Shown: positions 32,422 through 41,902, counted from the first letter of the stretch. The stretch is DNA of 64,000 nucleotides from Taklimakanibacter lacteus (GCA_003576695.1 QOZQ01000002.1:124001-188000); one strand, 5' to 3'. Made by a program: numbers and translations. Notes: generated by a model not told the origin, from the letters alone.

Positions 32422-32967
32422 ATGGAAAAGAACATCACTCGGCTCAGCAAGTTTCTAAGCTACATTCTGCGCCACGCACCGGATGAGATCGGTCTCGTCT
32501 TGGGCGAGGGCGGCTGGGTTTCGACCAGTGAGCTCATCGCCAAAGCGGGTGCGCATGGACATCAGCTCACGCCGGAAATCCTCCGCGAAATCGTGGCGAG
32601 CAATGACAAAAAGCGCTTCACCTTGTCGCCGGATGGAGAGCGGATCAGGGCGGCGCAGGGCCATTCAGTGGCTGTTAGCCTCGATCTGGCGCCGGTCACG
32701 CCGCCCAGCCAACTCTTTCATGGCACGGCGGCGAAGGTGCTGGACAAGATCCTGGCTGAGGGCCTCAAGCCGCAAACGCGCCAGCATGTCCATCTCTCGC
32801 TCGATAGGGAGACGGCGCGCAAAGTGGGCATGCGGCATGGCAAGCCGGTCATCCTGCTCGTCGCGGCGGATCGGATGCATCATGATGGACTGCATTTCTA
32901 CAAAGCCGACAATGGCGTCTGGCTGACCAGCCATGTGGCGCCGCATTATTTGACTGTGAAGGATTGA
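32422..32967 (+). CDS. kptA: RNA 2'-phosphotransferase (KptA/Tpt1)
   Basis: A 181-residue Tpt1/KptA enzyme. It removes an internal RNA 2'-phosphate using NAD+, giving ADP-ribose 1'',2''-cyclic phosphate and nicotinamide. The N-lobe has SKFLSYILRHAPDEIGL (the Arg-His of the active site), then KKRF and IRAAQGHS. The C-lobe has LFHGTAAK and VHLSLDRETARKVGMRHG. It begins 20 nt after the third RNA element with a weak ribosome site and runs into rtcB. Two-prime phosphates arise from plant/fungal-type ligation or from cyclic-phosphate opening, so its presence widens the range of ends this operon can handle. Confidence 0.93.
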   Translation: MEKNITRLSKFLSYILRHAPDEIGLVLGEGGWVSTSELIAKAGAHGHQLTPEILREIVASNDKKRFTLSPDGERIRAAQGHSVAVSLDLAPVTPPSQLFHGTAAKVLDKILAEGLKPQTRQHVHLSLDRETARKVGMRHGKPVILLVAADRMHHDGLHFYKADNGVWLTSHVAPHYLTVKD

Positions 32968-32972
32968 AGACG

Positions 32973-34208
32973 ATGGCTCATGGCTACGAAGTTCTGACCG
33001 AGCCGGCATCGCATGAGCATGCCGCGCCCATCAAGATGTGGACCAAGGGTGTTCCGGTCGATGAGCCGTCGAAGCAGCAGCTTCTCAACACCGCCAGCAT
33101 GCCCTTCATCTATAAGTGGCTGGCGGTGATGCCGGATGTGCATTTCGGCAAGGGCTCGACCATTGGCTCGGTGATCCCGACGATCGGCGCCATCATCCCG
33201 GCGGCCGTCGGCGTCGATATCGGTTGCGGCATGATGGCGGTGCGCACCTCGCTCGTGGCTGCCGATCTCCCGGACACGCTCGCTCCCTTGCGCTCGGCGA
33301 TCGAGCGCGTGGTGCCGCATGGCCGCACCGTGAGCCGCGGCAGCCGCGACAAGGGTTCGTGGCATGATCTGCCACAAGCGACGTCGGAAGCCTGGGCCGG
33401 CCTTGAGACAGGCTTCGCCCAGATCGTCGCCAAGCATCCGAAGCTCGCCAAGGCCAATACGGCGGTGCATCTCGGCACCCTCGGCACCGGCAACCATTTC
33501 CTCGAGATCTGCCTCGATCAGGCGGACCGCGTGTGGTTCATGCTGCATTCGGGCTCGCGCGGCGTCGGCAACCAGATCGGCTCCTATTTCATCGAGAAGG
33601 CGAAGGAGGACATGCGGCGCTGGTACATCAACCTGCCCGATGCCGACCTCGCTTATTTCCCGGAAGGCACCGAGAACTTCGATGACTATGTCGAGGCGGT
33701 GGAATGGGCGCAGCATTTCGCCATGACCAACCGTCAGGTGATGATGCAGCATGCCATCGACGCGGCGCGCCAGGTGATCGAGAAGCCTTTCGAGGCGCAT
33801 CTCGAGGCGGTGAACTGCCACCACAACTATGTGGCGCGCGAGCATCACTTCGGCAAGAACGTGCTCGTCACCCGCAAGGGTGCCGTGCATGCGGGCGAAG
33901 GCGTCATGGGCATCATCCCGGGCTCGATGGGGGCCAAGTCCTTCATCGTGCGGGGCCGCGGCAACATCGAAAGCTTCTGCTCCTGCTCGCATGGGGCGGG
34001 GCGCGTGATGTCGCGCGCCGAGGCGAAGCGCCGCTTCACCATCGCCGATCATGTCGCCGACACGGCCGGCATCGAATGCCGCAAGGACGAGGATGTGATC
34101 GATGAGACGCCCAAGGCCTATAAGGATATCGATGCCGTGATGCTGGCGCAGGCCGATCTTGTCGAGATCGTCCATACGCTGCGCCAGGTCATATGCGTAA
34201 AGGGATAG
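32973..34208 (+). CDS. rtcB: RtcB RNA ligase
   Basis: A 411-residue RtcB, which joins a 2',3'-cyclic phosphate or 3'-phosphate end to a 5'-OH end with GTP and Mn2+. Metal ligands are visible as Asp/His in MPDVHFGKG, Cys85 in GVDIGCGM, His175 in GTGNHFLE and His192 in MLHSGSRGVG; the guanylylated His340 is in CSCSHGAGRVMSR. The ATG at 32973 has AAGGA nine bases before; a TTG three codons earlier overlaps the kptA stop and is less likely. The length is that of the short RtcB class. It is the core of the repair operon, with RtcA next. Confidence 0.95.
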   Translation: MAHGYEVLTEPASHEHAAPIKMWTKGVPVDEPSKQQLLNTASMPFIYKWLAVMPDVHFGKGSTIGSVIPTIGAIIPAAVGVDIGCGMMAVRTSLVAADLPDTLAPLRSAIERVVPHGRTVSRGSRDKGSWHDLPQATSEAWAGLETGFAQIVAKHPKLAKANTAVHLGTLGTGNHFLEICLDQADRVWFMLHSGSRGVGNQIGSYFIEKAKEDMRRWYINLPDADLAYFPEGTENFDDYVEAVEWAQHFAMTNRQVMMQHAIDAARQVIEKPFEAHLEAVNCHHNYVAREHHFGKNVLVTRKGAVHAGEGVMGIIPGSMGAKSFIVRGRGNIESFCSCSHGAGRVMSRAEAKRRFTIADHVADTAGIECRKDEDVIDETPKAYKDIDAVMLAQADLVEIVHTLRQVICVKG

Positions 34209-34224
34209 TCAGGATAGTAATATC

Positions 34225-35244
34225 ATGTTGACGATCGATGGCAGCCAGGGCGAGGGCGGCGGGCAGATCCTGCGCTCCGCTCTGACGCTTTCCCTGCTGA
34301 CCGGCGAGCCGTTCCGGATCGAGAAGATCCGCGCCGGCCGCGCCAAGCCGGGCCTGCTGCGCCAGCATCTGGCGGCGGTGAAGGCGGCGGTGCAGATTTC
34401 CGGCGGCAAGGCCCAAGGCGTCGAGCTGGGCTCGACAGCGCTCACTTTCGAGCCGGGCGAAGTGCGCGCCGGCGACTATGGCTTCGCCATTGGCTCGGCG
34501 GGCGCGGCTTCTCTGGTGTTCCAGACCGTGTTCCTGCCGTTGGCGCGCCAGACGGCGGCATCACGCCTCACCATCGAAGGCGGCACGCATAATCTCGCGG
34601 CCCCACCTTTCGAATTCCTCGAGCGCGCTTTTCTTCCCGCGGTTCGCCGCATGGGCTTCGATGCGACGCTCACCTTGCAGCGCCACGGCTTCTATCCGGC
34701 GGGCGGCGGCAAGCTCATGGCCGAGATCGGCCCGGTGCGCACCGGGCCGGAGAAGTTCGTGGCGGAGGATCGCGGCACGCTGCTTTCGCGCAATGGTGAA
34801 GCCATGTTCGCCAATCTCGGTGTCGATATTGCCCGGCGCGAGGCAGGCCGGTTGCAGGAGCTTCTGGCGCTGGCCGAAGGCGAGGTGAAGATCAGGGAAG
34901 TCGAGGCTTCGGGTCCCGGCAATCTGCTGTGGATCGAGATCCGCCATGAGCACATCACCGACGTCTTCACCGCCCATGGCGAGCTTAACGTCACGGCCGA
35001 GCAGGTTGCGGGCAAGGTGGCAAAGCAGGTCGACAAATATATCGAGAGCGAAGCCGCCATCGGCGCTCATCTCGCCGATCAGTTGCTGCTGCCTCTGGCG
35101 CTTGCCGGCGGCGGGCGCTTCACCACCACGCGCCCGACGCCGCACACGCACAGCAATATCGCGGTCATCGAGAAGTTCCTGCCCGTCGAGATCACGATCA
35201 CCGACGCCCGCCGCGGCGCGCGGCTGATCGAGGTGTCGCTATAG
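34225..35244 (+). CDS. rtcA: RtcA RNA 3'-terminal phosphate cyclase
   Basis: A 339-residue RtcA that converts 3'-phosphate RNA ends to 2',3'-cyclic phosphates through AMP. The N-terminus IDGSQGEGGGQILRSALTLS is diagnostic, as are GGTHNLAAPPFEFLERAFLP near 125 and HGFYPAGGGKL near 155. The catalytic His lies in TRPTPHTHSN near residue 310. It starts 16 bp after rtcB and ends the operon, converging on an enolase-superfamily gene with a 1-bp gap. It regenerates the RtcB substrate. Confidence 0.95.
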   Translation: MLTIDGSQGEGGGQILRSALTLSLLTGEPFRIEKIRAGRAKPGLLRQHLAAVKAAVQISGGKAQGVELGSTALTFEPGEVRAGDYGFAIGSAGAASLVFQTVFLPLARQTAASRLTIEGGTHNLAAPPFEFLERAFLPAVRRMGFDATLTLQRHGFYPAGGGKLMAEIGPVRTGPEKFVAEDRGTLLSRNGEAMFANLGVDIARREAGRLQELLALAEGEVKIREVEASGPGNLLWIEIRHEHITDVFTAHGELNVTAEQVAGKVAKQVDKYIESEAAIGAHLADQLLLPLALAGGGRFTTTRPTPHTHSNIAVIEKFLPVEITITDARRGARLIEVSL

Positions 35245-35245
35245 A

Positions 35246-36349
35246 TCAGGCCAGCTCGCTGACCTTATACTGCGCCCGATCGAGCCAGGCCGGGTTGATC
35301 TCGACACCCCAGCCCGGCCGGTCGGTGATCTCGACATGGCCGTCCGTGACCGCATAGGGGTCCTCGGTGAACAGCCCATATTGCCAGGGATAGTAATCCG
35401 CCTCCTCGATCGAGAGCTCGAGATATTTCCCCGCATTCTCGATCGCGGCCAGGAGATGCATGGTGCACATGGTGACCAGCGAGAGATTGGCGCTGTGCGG
35501 CGTGCAGGGAAGTCCCGCTCTGGCGCCCATTTGTGCCACATGCAGCGTGCGGGTGATGCCGCCCAGATACATGACATCGGGCTGGATGATGTCGACGGCG
35601 CGCATGTCGATCATCTGCTTCCAGGCGGTGAATTCGCAATCCTGCTCGCCGCCGGTGACATCGATAGTGAGCGTGTCGGTCACTTCCTTCGTCTGGGCGA
35701 ATTCCCAATAGGGGCAGGGCTCCTCGAAATGGCCGATGCCGTCGCTTTCGAGGAGGCGCCCGACCTCGATGGCGCGCTTCGGCGAGAAGCCGGAATTGCC
35801 ATCGACCAGTTTGTCGATGCCGTCGCCGAGGGCGCGCGACACCAGGGGCACGATGGCCTCGGTGCGGCCCGGCCATTCGTCGCGGTCGCGGCCGCATTCC
35901 GCCCCCACCCGCCATTTGAAGGCGGTGAAGCCCTTCTCGTCGCGCAGTTTGAGAAAGCGGCGCGCCTCGTCTTCAGGGCTGATGTCGCGCTTCATCGAGG
36001 ACGCATAGGCCCGGAGCTTGCCGGGCCTGCCGCCGAGCAGCACGGTCACCGGCTTGCCTTCGAACTTGCCGCGCAGATCCCACAGCGCGGTGTCGAGCCC
36101 GGTCGTGGCGCGCCGCAGATAGGAGCCGGGGAATTTATGCTCCCGTTCATTGATACGCTCGAGCAGGTCGGCGAAATCGATGGCGTCCCTGCCCAGCGCA
36201 TGGCGCGCCACTTGGCGGTGGAAGATCTCGGCCGTGATATCGGCCTGATAGGTCGAGAGCTGCCCCCAGCCCTGATCGCCCGTATCGGCCGTCACGCGGA
36301 CGAAGCCCACGAACTCATCGGCGAATGTCTCGAGTTTCTGGATTCTCAT
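35246..36349 (-). CDS. Enolase-superfamily enzyme (mandelate racemase-like)
   Basis: A 367-residue enzyme of the mandelate racemase group. The base motif is FKWRVG (KxR), metal ligands Asp in LVDGNSGFS (about 193), Glu in HFEEPC (about 219) and Glu in TGGEQDCEF (about 242), and a likely catalytic His is in TPHSANLS near 297. The KxR motif and His pattern fit acid-sugar dehydratases or racemases. It is transcribed toward rtcA and away from the GMC oxidoreductase, 77 bp apart. The substrate is unknown. Confidence 0.9.
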   Translation of the reverse strand: MRIQKLETFADEFVGFVRVTADTGDQGWGQLSTYQADITAEIFHRQVARHALGRDAIDFADLLERINEREHKFPGSYLRRATTGLDTALWDLRGKFEGKPVTVLLGGRPGKLRAYASSMKRDISPEDEARRFLKLRDEKGFTAFKWRVGAECGRDRDEWPGRTEAIVPLVSRALGDGIDKLVDGNSGFSPKRAIEVGRLLESDGIGHFEEPCPYWEFAQTKEVTDTLTIDVTGGEQDCEFTAWKQMIDMRAVDIIQPDVMYLGGITRTLHVAQMGARAGLPCTPHSANLSLVTMCTMHLLAAIENAGKYLELSIEEADYYPWQYGLFTEDPYAVTDGHVEITDRPGWGVEINPAWLDRAQYKVSELA

Positions 36350-36426
36350 TCTGGCGCTCTTCCCTCATCCGGCGTCTTGGCATAGTCTCCCGCTCCGTCA
36401 AACTCAATCTCCATCGTCATTCATCC

Positions 36427-38022
36427 ATGTGGGACTACATCATCATAGGCGCGGGCTCGGCGGGCTCGGCCGTGGCGGGACGCTTGAGCGAAAGCGGCAG
36501 GCATCGGGTTCTGCTCCTCGAAGCGGGTCCCTCCGACCGCAATGTCTGGATCAGGATGCCCATAGGCTATGGCCGCACCTTCTATGATCCGCATGTCAAT
36601 TGGATGTATCAGACCGAGCCGGTGCCGGGCTTCAACGGCCGTATCAGCTACTGGCCGCGCGGCAAGGTCCTGGGCGGCTCGAGCTCGATCAATGCCATGG
36701 TCTATTCCAGGGGCCAGGAAGCGGATTTCGCCGAATGGGAGGCGATGGGCAACAAGGGCTGGGGCTGGCGGGATGTGCTCGCCGCCTATCGCAAGCTCGA
36801 GGACCATGATCTGGGCGCCGGCGAGCATCATGGCAGCGGCGGCCCCTTGCATGTGACGACCATCGACCGGCAGGCCCATCCGCTGAGCCGCCTGTTCATC
36901 GCCGCGGCACAGGAGGTGGGGATTCCCCCGAGCGCCGATCTCAATGGCGCGACCATCGAAGGTGCCGGCCTCTATCAGATCACCACCCGCAAGGGCTTTC
37001 GCGAATCCGCGGCATCCGCCTATTTGCGCAAGCGCCCCAATCTCGACATCGTCACCCGCGCGCAGGCGACGAAGCTCATCTTCGAGGGCAGCCGTGCGGT
37101 CGGTGTCGCCTATGCCCAGGGCGATAGGATGCGCGAAGCGCGTGGCAGGGAGATCATCCTCTCCGCAGGGTCGATCGGCTCGCCGCAGCTCCTGCAATTG
37201 TCAGGCATCGGCCCGGCATCGGTCCTGAAGGCGGTGGGCATCGATGTGCGTCTCGGCAATGAAGCGGTCGGGCGCAATCTCCAGGATCATCTCTGCTATG
37301 ATTTCACCTATCGCACCTCGGCGCCGAGCCTCAACACCGTGCTCTATCCCTGGCACGGCAAGTTGCGCGTGGGCCTGCAATATGTCCTGACGCGGCAAGG
37401 CCCCTTGTCGCTCAGTCTCAACCAGGCGGGCGGCTATTACCGCTCCGATCCCGCCCGCAAGGCGCCCGATATCCAGCTTTATTTCTCACCCCTCACTTAT
37501 GAGAAGGCGCCGCCCAAGACGCGGCCCTTGATGAATCCCGACCCGTTCCCGGGCTTTTACACCAGCATCTCGCCCTGCAAGCCGAGGAGCGCCGGCCATC
37601 TGGCGATCAAATCGGCGGATTGGCGCGCGCATCCATCTATCCATCCGAATTATCTCTCGGATCCCGGCGATCTCGCTGAAATGGTCACCGCGGCGCATTT
37701 CCTGCGCAAGCTCGGCGCGGCGCCGAGCCTCGCTGCGGTCATCGATGAGGAGCTCAAGCCCGGTCCGGCCGTCACCGGCGATGCCGAATTCGCCGAAGAT
37801 ATCCGCAACCGCGCTTATTCTGTCTTTCACCCGGTGGGAAGCTGCCGCATGGGGCCCGACCCCGGCTCTTCGGTCGTCGATCCCAGTCTGCGCGTCCATG
37901 GCATCGAAGGCTTGCGCGTCATCGATGCCTCGATCTTCCCGACTATCACCTCCGGCAACACCAACGCCCCCTCGATCATGGTTGGCGAGCGCGGGGCCGG
38001 CTTCATTCTCGAGGATGCCTAG
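36427..38022 (+). CDS. GMC-family FAD-dependent oxidoreductase
   Basis: A 531-residue choline-dehydrogenase-like flavoprotein. The FAD motif is IIIGAGSAGSAVAGRLSE (4-21) followed by LLLEAG. GMC signature 1 is PRGKVLGGSSSINAMVY (about 77-93), signature 2 is GSIGSPQLLQLSGIG (about 250), and the active-site His is in FHPVGSCRMG with a C-terminal ITSGNTNAPSIMVGE. It oxidises an alcohol, probably passing electrons to a quinone. The ATG at 36427 gives the normal start just before the flavin motif. It is divergent from the enolase-superfamily enzyme. Confidence 0.93.
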   Translation: MWDYIIIGAGSAGSAVAGRLSESGRHRVLLLEAGPSDRNVWIRMPIGYGRTFYDPHVNWMYQTEPVPGFNGRISYWPRGKVLGGSSSINAMVYSRGQEADFAEWEAMGNKGWGWRDVLAAYRKLEDHDLGAGEHHGSGGPLHVTTIDRQAHPLSRLFIAAAQEVGIPPSADLNGATIEGAGLYQITTRKGFRESAASAYLRKRPNLDIVTRAQATKLIFEGSRAVGVAYAQGDRMREARGREIILSAGSIGSPQLLQLSGIGPASVLKAVGIDVRLGNEAVGRNLQDHLCYDFTYRTSAPSLNTVLYPWHGKLRVGLQYVLTRQGPLSLSLNQAGGYYRSDPARKAPDIQLYFSPLTYEKAPPKTRPLMNPDPFPGFYTSISPCKPRSAGHLAIKSADWRAHPSIHPNYLSDPGDLAEMVTAAHFLRKLGAAPSLAAVIDEELKPGPAVTGDAEFAEDIRNRAYSVFHPVGSCRMGPDPGSSVVDPSLRVHGIEGLRVIDASIFPTITSGNTNAPSIMVGERGAGFILEDA

Positions 38023-38111
38023 CCCGGCAGGACGATAGTGGCGATATCCATGCGAGATTTCCCGTTTGGAACTCACATGTGGGCGAGCGCGATCCTTGTT
38101 CCTTCCCGTCT

Positions 38112-38157
38112 CCTCATGCTGAGCTGCGAGCGCAGCGAGCCTCGAAAGGGTGAGGGG
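38112..38157. repeat. Intergenic repeat, CTCATGCTGAG...GGGTGAGG type
   Basis: The 46-bp stretch between the GMC gene and the ABC operon begins CCTCATGCTGAG and ends AAGGGTGAGG, with GCTGCGAGCGCAGC forming an internal hairpin. It matches a repeat common between genes in alphaproteobacteria and sits where two operons converge, so it may terminate both. Confidence 0.65.
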
Positions 38158-38184
38158 TATGGCTTAATCCAAACTCAACGTGCC

Positions 38185-40035
38185 TCAGTGATAGGGGAAA
38201 TGGCAGGCGACGCCGTTGCGGTTCTGCTCGGAGGTTGAGAAGAGGGGCTCGCTGCTGCGGCACAGATCGGCCGCCTTGGGGCAGCGCGTGGCGAAGGAGC
38301 AGCCTTTCGGGACATTGATCGGGCTCGGCGGCTCGCCATCGACCAGGCATTCGGCCGGATTGAACGGGCCTTTGTCGAGCACCGGCACCGCCGAGAGCAG
38401 AGCGCGCGTATAGGGATTGCCGGGATTGTCGAAGATCCGCGCATTGCCGGCATTCTCGACGATCTTGCCCAGATACATCACCGCCACACGGCTGCAGACT
38501 TTGCGCACCAGAGCGAGGTCATGTGAGATCACCAGATAGGTGAGGCCGTGCTTGGCCTGCAGGCGTTCGAACAGGTCGATGAGCCGGCTCTGCTCGGCGG
38601 GATCGAGCGAGGACAAGGTCTCATCGAGGATGAGCAATGTCGGTTCGAGCACCAGGGCGCGGGCGATATTGACGCGCTGGCGCTGGCCGGCGCTCATGCC
38701 GATCGGCAGGCGCTCGGCATCATCGTCCTTGAGCCCCACCTCATGCATCACCGCGCGCGCCCGCTCGCGCGCTTCGGCGCGCTTCACGCCATGGATGTCG
38801 AGCGACGTGCGGATGGTCTTCGCCACCGACAGATGCGGCGGCAGGCAGTTATAGGGATCCTGCAGCAGAAGCTGGAATTTGCGCCGCATGGCGAGCAGCT
38901 CCTTGCCCCGGAGCCCCGCCATGTCCTTGCCCTGGAACCTTATATGCCCGCGATCGGGCGTCTCGATCCAGCTGAGCAGCCGCGACAAAGTGGACTTACC
39001 GCAGCCCGATTCGCCGACAAGGCCGACATTCTCGCCGGCCCTAATGTCGAGTGTCACGCCGCGCACTGCCTTGACTTCCAGCGTGCCGGAGAATCGCGTC
39101 CGGTCCGGCACGCGATAGGTCTTCACCACATCCTCGACCGACAGCAGCACGTCAGAGGGAAGCGCCGCCGCGGTGGTGTTGCGTGGGACGTCGACATCCT
39201 TGCCCCAGATGCGCGGCGAGCTGTCGATCAGCCGCCTTGTATGGGCTTCGGCCGGCCTGGCGATCACTCTGTCCTTGGGCCCGCGCTCGATGATGCGACC
39301 CTTGTCGAGGATGATCAGGTCATCGATCAGCTCCTTGGCGACCGGGACCGACGAGGTGAAGAACACGATCGCGGTCGCGAGGTCGCGCTCGAGCCCGCGC
39401 AGCAGGCGCACGATCTGGGCGGCGATGGTGACATCGAGCGGTTGGGTGATGTTGTCGCAAATCAGGATCTTGGGCTGCGCCACCAGCGCATCGACGATGG
39501 CCGCGCGCTGCAGCATGCCGCCCGAGAACTGATAGGGATATTCATCGAAGCGCCGCGCCGCCGAAGGGATGCGCACCTGGTCGAGCAGATCGAGCACGCG
39601 CTTCTTGGCCGCCGCCCAGCCTGTATGCGGAACGACGGCGCGCAGTTTCTGCGCGATCTGGACACCGATCGGCAGGGTCGGATCGAAGGAGGTGCCGGGA
39701 TCGGAGCCGATATAGCCCACGGTGCGGCCGCGCAGCTGGCGCAATTCCTCATTTGTGAGCTGGCTGAGCTTGCGGCCGGCGACCGCGACCGATCCCCTTG
39801 TCTGGCGCAGCGGCTCCGGCACCCAGCCGGTCAGCGCCCGGCCCAGTACCGTCTTGCCCGATCCGCTCTCGCCGATGATGCCGATGAGGCCGCGTTCCGG
39901 CACGGCGAAGCTGACGCCGTCGAGGATGGCGCGACGCTCCGCCCCGCGCACCAGCTCGATGCCGAGGTCCTCGACCGCGAGGATCGTCTCCCGCTCAGAT
40001 CTGGCCGGAGAAGAGCTTGTTGCGGGCGCGTTCAA
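38185..40035 (-). CDS. Fused double ABC ATPase of peptide/nickel type, first site degenerate
   Basis: About 616 residues with two DppD/DppF-like ATPase domains. Domain 1 has Walker A GESGSGKT and signature SGGMLQR, but Walker B reads LICDNITQPLD (Asn replaces the catalytic Glu) and the H-loop position reads FFTSSVP with no His. Domain 2 is intact: GESGCGKST, SAGQRQR, LLILDETLSSLD, VISHDLALV, and the C-terminal CSFATRCPKA oligopeptide-binding extension. So one of two ATP sites is probably non-hydrolytic. The start is uncertain: a TTG at 40035 after GGGAG, overlapping the permease by 41 bp, is favoured. It powers permeases 39995-41902. Confidence 0.85.
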   Translation of the reverse strand: MNAPATSSSPARSERETILAVEDLGIELVRGAERRAILDGVSFAVPERGLIGIIGESGSGKTVLGRALTGWVPEPLRQTRGSVAVAGRKLSQLTNEELRQLRGRTVGYIGSDPGTSFDPTLPIGVQIAQKLRAVVPHTGWAAAKKRVLDLLDQVRIPSAARRFDEYPYQFSGGMLQRAAIVDALVAQPKILICDNITQPLDVTIAAQIVRLLRGLERDLATAIVFFTSSVPVAKELIDDLIILDKGRIIERGPKDRVIARPAEAHTRRLIDSSPRIWGKDVDVPRNTTAAALPSDVLLSVEDVVKTYRVPDRTRFSGTLEVKAVRGVTLDIRAGENVGLVGESGCGKSTLSRLLSWIETPDRGHIRFQGKDMAGLRGKELLAMRRKFQLLLQDPYNCLPPHLSVAKTIRTSLDIHGVKRAEARERARAVMHEVGLKDDDAERLPIGMSAGQRQRVNIARALVLEPTLLILDETLSSLDPAEQSRLIDLFERLQAKHGLTYLVISHDLALVRKVCSRVAVMYLGKIVENAGNARIFDNPGNPYTRALLSAVPVLDKGPFNPAECLVDGEPPSPINVPKGCSFATRCPKAADLCRSSEPLFSTSEQNRNGVACHFPYH

Positions 40036-40912
40036 GCGAGGCTCCCATGAGATTGATGGACAACAAAGCGAGCAGCAGGAAGCCGCCCGGCATGGTGGCG
40101 ATCCACCAGGCATTGATGAGATATTTCCGCCCGTCGGCGATGATATTGCCGAAGGTCGGCGTCGGCGGCTGCACCCCGATGCTCATGAAGCCGAGAATTG
40201 CTTCGAAGATCATCATGCGGGCGAGGTCGAGCACCGCGACGAAGGCGATGGGCGGCAGGATATTGGGTGCGATCATCGTCAGGATGATGCGCCAGTGCGA
40301 GGCGCCGAGGATCTGCGCGGCCCGCACATATTCCTTGTTGCGCTCGCTGAGCGTGACGCCGCGGGCGACGCGCGCATAGACCGGCCAGCCTGAGACCGCC
40401 AGCACGAAGATGATGAGCGGCACGGTCGGGCGCGACACGGTGAGGAGCGTGATGGCGAGGATGATGAGCGGGATGGAAAGCTGCGCGTCGGTGAGGCGCA
40501 TGAGCAGCGCATCGACCACCTTGCCGAAATAGCCCGAGACCAGCCCCACCATCGAGCCGAACAGGAACATCAGGATGACGGTGGTGAAGGAAATGCCGAG
40601 CGCATATTGCAGCCCGATCAGCGAGCGCACGAACAGATCGCGGCCCAGGTGATCGGTGCCGAGAATATGTGCCCATGTGCCGCCCGGCAGGAACACCGGC
40701 GGCAGGTACTTGTCCTTGATCTGCATTTTCGCGGGGTCGATCCCGGTGACGAGCGGCACCAGGATCGAGGCGGCGATGAGGGTGAGGATGAGGATGAGGC
40801 CGAAGCGGAATTCCCGCTGGCCCCAGGTCTCGCGCCACAGCCTGGCCGCCGGGCTCAGGCCGCGCGTGCTGGCACGTGGCGGCGTCAGGGCGCTGGCGGT
40901 CATGTCGGTCAC
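39995..40912 (-). CDS. DppC-like ABC permease
   Basis: A 305-residue permease with six spans. LGTDHLGRDLFVRSLIGLQYALG is the DppC/OppC signature near 85; the EAA loop is at AAQILGASHWRIILTMIAPNILPP near 200. A GTG at 40912 with GTGGAG nine bases before is favoured over an ATG three codons in. It forms the pore with the upstream DppB-like permease. Confidence 0.93.
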   Translation of the reverse strand: MTDMTASALTPPRASTRGLSPAARLWRETWGQREFRFGLILILTLIAASILVPLVTGIDPAKMQIKDKYLPPVFLPGGTWAHILGTDHLGRDLFVRSLIGLQYALGISFTTVILMFLFGSMVGLVSGYFGKVVDALLMRLTDAQLSIPLIILAITLLTVSRPTVPLIIFVLAVSGWPVYARVARGVTLSERNKEYVRAAQILGASHWRIILTMIAPNILPPIAFVAVLDLARMMIFEAILGFMSIGVQPPTPTFGNIIADGRKYLINAWWIATMPGGFLLLALLSINLMGASLERARNKLFSGQI

Positions 40913-40915
40913 GAT

Positions 40916-41902
40916 TCAGAGCTCCACGCGCGGGTCGATCTTGGCGCTCACCAGGTCGACGAGGATATTGGCGATGACGAAGATCGCCGATGATATGATC
41001 GAGATTCCCTGGATCACCGGATAGTCGCGCTGGCTCACTGCCTGCACGGTCAGGAGCCCGAAGCCCGGATAGTCGAAGATATATTCGACGATGAGCACGC
41101 CGCCGACCAGAGCGCCGATCTGCACCCCGAACAGATTGAGATTGGGCACCGCGATATTGCGCAGCACATTGCGCAGGAAGATCGTGTGGGACGGGATGCC
41201 GCGCACATGCGCCAGCGCGATGAAATTCTGCCGCACCGCGGCGGCGATGGAGACCGACAGCGAGCGGATGAAGAGCGGTGCCATTTCGATGGCGATCACC
41301 GTCGCCGGCAGGATCGTATAGGTGAAGCCCCGATAGCCGATCGAGGGCAGCCAGCCGAGCTGGGCGGTCAGCAGGAAGGCGAGCACGATGCCGAGCCAGA
41401 AATTGGGCAGCGACACGAAGACCGAGGAGAGATAGACCGCCAGCCGGTCCGGCCAGTGGCCCTGGTTGAGCCCGGCCGCGACGCCGATCGGGACGGCGAT
41501 CAACATGGCGATGAGGAGCGCCACGGCGGCGAGCTGCAGCGTCATCGGCAGGGCGCCCAGCATCAGCCTCAGCACGCTGGCGCGTTGCGTCTGGATATCG
41601 TCCTGGGTGGCGCCGAGCGACATGCCGCTTTCGGCTCTTATATAGGATGTGCCGAGATCGCCCTCGAACACCTTGATGATATAGGCCAGATACTGGGTCG
41701 GGATCGGATCGTTGAAGCCGAGCTCCTCGGTCTTTCTGTCGATGGCGTCCTGTGTCGCCATCGGGCCCAGGATCAGCCGCGCCGGCGTGTCCTTCTTGCT
41801 GTCGTCCCAGCGCAGGATGGTGAAGATGGCCATCGAGACGATGAGCATGATCACCACGCCTTGCGCCAGCCGTCGCAGCAGGAAGCGGAGTACGAAACCC
41901 AA
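40916..41902 (-). CDS. DppB-like ABC permease
   Basis: A 328-residue permease: N-terminal span LRFLLRRLAQGVVIMLIVS, a periplasmic loop with GDLGTSYIR near 83, the EAA loop AHVRGIPSHTIFLRNVLRN near 238, and six spans. It ends 3 bp before the DppC-like gene and begins 68 bp after the binding protein. Confidence 0.93.
   Translation of the reverse strand: MGFVLRFLLRRLAQGVVIMLIVSMAIFTILRWDDSKKDTPARLILGPMATQDAIDRKTEELGFNDPIPTQYLAYIIKVFEGDLGTSYIRAESGMSLGATQDDIQTQRASVLRLMLGALPMTLQLAAVALLIAMLIAVPIGVAAGLNQGHWPDRLAVYLSSVFVSLPNFWLGIVLAFLLTAQLGWLPSIGYRGFTYTILPATVIAIEMAPLFIRSLSVSIAAAVRQNFIALAHVRGIPSHTIFLRNVLRNIAVPNLNLFGVQIGALVGGVLIVEYIFDYPGFGLLTVQAVSQRDYPVIQGISIISSAIFVIANILVDLVSAKIDPRVEL

Noticed and set aside
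32964-32972. TTG start of rtcB overlapping the kptA stop
   Set aside because: The ATG at 32973 is better spaced from AAGGA and gives the standard RtcB N-terminus.
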